A model generated the notes under the pieces. The model was not told the DNA's origin. It searched no databases and saw only the letters and a list, made by a program, of their open reading frames with translations. The position numbers were made by a program, and so were the translations under genes. Source: CAVEFW01 sp964579575 (GTDB lineage: Bacteria > Actinomycetota > Coriobacteriia > Coriobacteriales > Eggerthellaceae). Taken from it: 23,522 nucleotides of DNA. This document shows positions 21,469-23,522 of the stretch, piece by piece (position 1 is the first letter of the stretch; every line of letters begins with the position of its first letter). The stretch spans positions 1 to 23,522 of the forward strand of contig CAZOGL010000025.1 in NCBI GenBank assembly GCA_964579575.1, in the 5' to 3' direction.

Positions 21469-23522
21469 ATGAGACGCACGGTTTCTATTGCACGCAAGAT
21501 TTCGAGTACGCTTTTATCGGTTGTTTTGGTCACAGGGCTTTTGCCCATACCTGCAGTTGCCACATCACCGGGAGAGACGGAAGAAACTCAAGTTGCGTCA
21601 TTGAGCGCGCTTGATTCAACATCTACCGACGCAACACTCACCGAAGGCTGGACCAAGTGTGGCACCTGCGAGTGGCAAATCGACGGTGATGGCAAACTTA
21701 CCGTGCGTCCCTTAGGCGGAGCGGGAGAAGGTAGGACGGGCACGCTTGATACGTGGCGCGTATCCGCCGCTCCGTGGGCTTCCAAAGCTTCATCTATAAA
21801 ATCAGTGGTAATTGAACAAGGCGTTTCTGCGCAAACGTGCATGAGTATGTTTCAGGATTGCGCAAACCTTACTTCTGTAAACCTGTCTGGCCTTGATACT
21901 TCTGCGGTAACAAGCATGTATTACATGTTTGGCAAATGCACAAGTTTGTCTTTCGTTAGCTTGGCTGGGCTCTCCACGCCAAAACTAGCAGATATGAACT
22001 GCATGTTCGCCTACAGTACAAGCTTGAAATCGGTAGATTTCGGCAGTATCAATACCTCCTCTGTGACTAATATGAGCTTCATGTTTGATGGATGTTCAAG
22101 CCTCGAAGCAATTGACCTTTCAGGTCTTAATACATCTGCCGTAAAAGACACGCGATACATGCTTCGCAATTGTCCCAACCTGACATCTCTCGACTTATCG
22201 TGCGTTGACTTGTCAAACGTGGAAAAAATGGGATCTATGCTAAAAGGTTGCACAGGCCTTAAAACGTTAACACTGCCTGCGGGAATAGATTTTTCTAACT
22301 CGAACTTGCGCGATACCCGATGGGAAGACTCTGCAGGAACTATATATTCCACGGCCTCTATGTTTTCCGCTAACGCAGAAAGACAAACGGGGAGCGCAAC
22401 GTACACAGAAAGCCTTTTGTCTGTCGGCTGGAACCAAAGCGGCACCTGCGAGTGGCAAATTGACGATGCTGGCAAGCTTACCGTGCGTCCCTTAGGTGGT
22501 GCGGGAGAAGGTAGGACGGGCACGCTTGATGCGTGGAGCGGGTACGAAAAGGTACCTTGGTATTCTGAGCGTGATTCAATAACGTCGGTAGTAATTGAAC
22601 AGGGAGTTTCTGCGCAAACATGCTTATGTATGTTTGCAAATTGTACAAACCTCACATCCGTTGATTTGTCTGGTCTTGATACCTCGGCTGTAACAAGCAT
22701 GTACGGCATGTTTAGCGAATGCTCCAGTTTGACTTCCATCAATTTGGCTGGCCTTGACACATCTGCGGTCACGATTATGTACAGGATGTTTTATGAGTGC
22801 ACCAGTTTAACCTCGGCCGATTTTGCGGGCATTGATACTTCTCACGTCACCGCTATGCATTACATGTTCCACGGGTGCACAAGCCTTACCGTTGTTGATT
22901 TTTCTGACATAGATGCATCTTCCGTAACAGACACAAGTTTGATGTTCTTCAACTGCCCAAACCTCGAGACGATCTACGCTTCTTCCACTTTCAAAATAGC
23001 GGAAACAGCAACTTCGCCTCGTATGTTTGAAAATTGCGCCTCTCTTAAAGGTGGAAGTGGCACGGTGTTTAACGCGGGGAGCACGAGTGCCGCAATGGCA
23101 AAAGTTGACGGTGGGCAAGAAGACCCCGGTTACTTTACCGATGGCTGGACCAAGTGCGGCACCTGCGAGTGGCGCCTTGATTCCACTGGCAAGCTAACCG
23201 TGCGCCCCATAGGCAGCACTGGCACAGGCGTACTTGATGCGTGGGATGATTCTCATGGCGTGCCTTGGGATTCTTTGCGTGAATCCATAACGTCGGTGGT
23301 AATTGAACAGGGCGTTTGCGCGCAAACGTGCGCAAGCATGTTTCAAGTTTGCATAAACCTCGTAAGCGTCGACCTCTCTGGTCTTGACACATCTGCGGTT
23401 ACCAACATGAACAAGATGTTTAGTGGTTGTACCAGTTTGGTGTCCGCTGATCTTGCCGGCATGGATACTTCCAACGTTACCAATATGAGATACCTGTTCC
23501 ACATTTGCACAAGCCTGACCAG
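21469..23522 (+). CDS. BspA-like DUF285 leucine-rich-repeat surface protein (C-terminus beyond window)
   Basis: The frame is open from ATG 21469, after AGGGGG at 21458-21463, to the right edge: 684 codons with no stop. The N-terminus is a Sec signal peptide (MRRTV, then the hydrophobic LLSVVLVTGLL, with likely cleavage after PAVA). The mature part has modules, each opening with a GTCEW...GKLTVRP strand block and VVIEQGVSAQTC, followed by DUF285 (PF03382) repeats of about 23 residues of the form SLTSVDLSGLDTSAVTNM, MF and a cysteine. Modules begin at 21646, 22426 and 23143. BspA-like repeats mediate adhesion to host proteins or other bacteria in Tannerella, Treponema and others. The anchor should be in the missing C-terminus. 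Codon choice looks more AT-rich than in the metabolic genes upstream, which may point to separate acquisition. Confidence 0.93.
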   Translation, partial: MRRTVSIARKISSTLLSVVLVTGLLPIPAVATSPGETEETQVASLSALDSTSTDATLTEGWTKCGTCEWQIDGDGKLTVRPLGGAGEGRTGTLDTWRVSAAPWASKASSIKSVVIEQGVSAQTCMSMFQDCANLTSVNLSGLDTSAVTSMYYMFGKCTSLSFVSLAGLSTPKLADMNCMFAYSTSLKSVDFGSINTSSVTNMSFMFDGCSSLEAIDLSGLNTSAVKDTRYMLRNCPNLTSLDLSCVDLSNVEKMGSMLKGCTGLKTLTLPAGIDFSNSNLRDTRWEDSAGTIYSTASMFSANAERQTGSATYTESLLSVGWNQSGTCEWQIDDAGKLTVRPLGGAGEGRTGTLDAWSGYEKVPWYSERDSITSVVIEQGVSAQTCLCMFANCTNLTSVDLSGLDTSAVTSMYGMFSECSSLTSINLAGLDTSAVTIMYRMFYECTSLTSADFAGIDTSHVTAMHYMFHGCTSLTVVDFSDIDASSVTDTSLMFFNCPNLETIYASSTFKIAETATSPRMFENCASLKGGSGTVFNAGSTSAAMAKVDGGQEDPGYFTDGWTKCGTCEWRLDSTGKLTVRPIGSTGTGVLDAWDDSHGVPWDSLRESITSVVIEQGVCAQTCASMFQVCINLVSVDLSGLDTSAVTNMNKMFSGCTSLVSADLAGMDTSNVTNMRYLFHICTSLT
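21646..23522 (+). repeat. Three long module repeats inside the BspA-like gene
   Basis: Module starts at 21646, 22426 and 23143 (spacings 780 and 717 bp) share a GGCACCTGCGAGTGG block and what follows. The first two are nearly identical for about 50 bp around 21700 and 22482 (GGAGAAGGTAGGACGGGCAC). The third lacks the GAGEGR insert. The third module is cut by the window edge. Confidence 0.85.

Overview
The window looks like a chromosomal contig from a gut or oral actinobacterium of the class Coriobacteriia (Eggerthella/Slackia-like). This is inferred from four things: the moderately high G+C, with GTG and TTG starts; a fused RmlC-RmlD rhamnose enzyme of the type seen in Bifidobacterium and Coriobacteriia; a Tat-exported YtcJ-type amidohydrolase lipoprotein; and a BspA-like DUF285 surface protein. 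No rRNA, tRNA, CRISPR array or transposase was found. Two runs of exactly 100 N (4349-4448 and 9623-9722) are scaffold gaps of unknown true size. Each cuts a gene.

Layout. (1) 1-9.76 kb is a cell-surface polysaccharide locus. A GT2-DUF4422 fusion runs on the minus strand off the left edge. Diverging from it on the plus strand are a 750-residue double-GT2 enzyme, two tandem paralogous GT4 enzymes, rfbB (dTDP-glucose 4,6-dehydratase) and an rmlC-rmlD fusion. Together they would make dTDP-L-rhamnose and transfer sugars to a surface glycan. rmlA is not in the window. (2) 9.9-13.5 kb holds two divergent YtcJ-type amidohydrolases, one cytoplasmic and one a Tat lipoprotein. (3) 13.6-17.07 kb is one 1152-residue ABC ATPase-permease fusion with a very large extracellular domain and eroded ATPase motifs. 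(4) 17.17-20.32 kb is a sulfur/Fe-S module: an IscR-like Rrf2 regulator divergent from nifS, nifU and cysK, with a clear dyad operator over the operon promoter. (5) 20.4-21.07 kb is an unrecognised acidic ORF, followed by about 400 bp without a gene. (6) From 21.47 kb to the right edge is the start of a secreted, modular BspA/DUF285 leucine-rich-repeat surface protein.

The most unusual observations are as follows. A 10-bp tandem duplication (2040-2059) puts a well-supported start codon out of frame with the big glycosyltransferase; losing one copy would restore the frame. Three different short tandem repeats (18-bp, 33-bp and 17-bp units) lie at successive boundaries of the tandem GT4 genes. 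The Rrf2 operator has a matching half-site in the regulator's own promoter. The ABC ATPase has a lysine in the Q-loop and no LSGGQ signature.

I see no clearly new multi-gene system. The possible frame switch and boundary minisatellites in the glycan locus are the best candidates for new biology.
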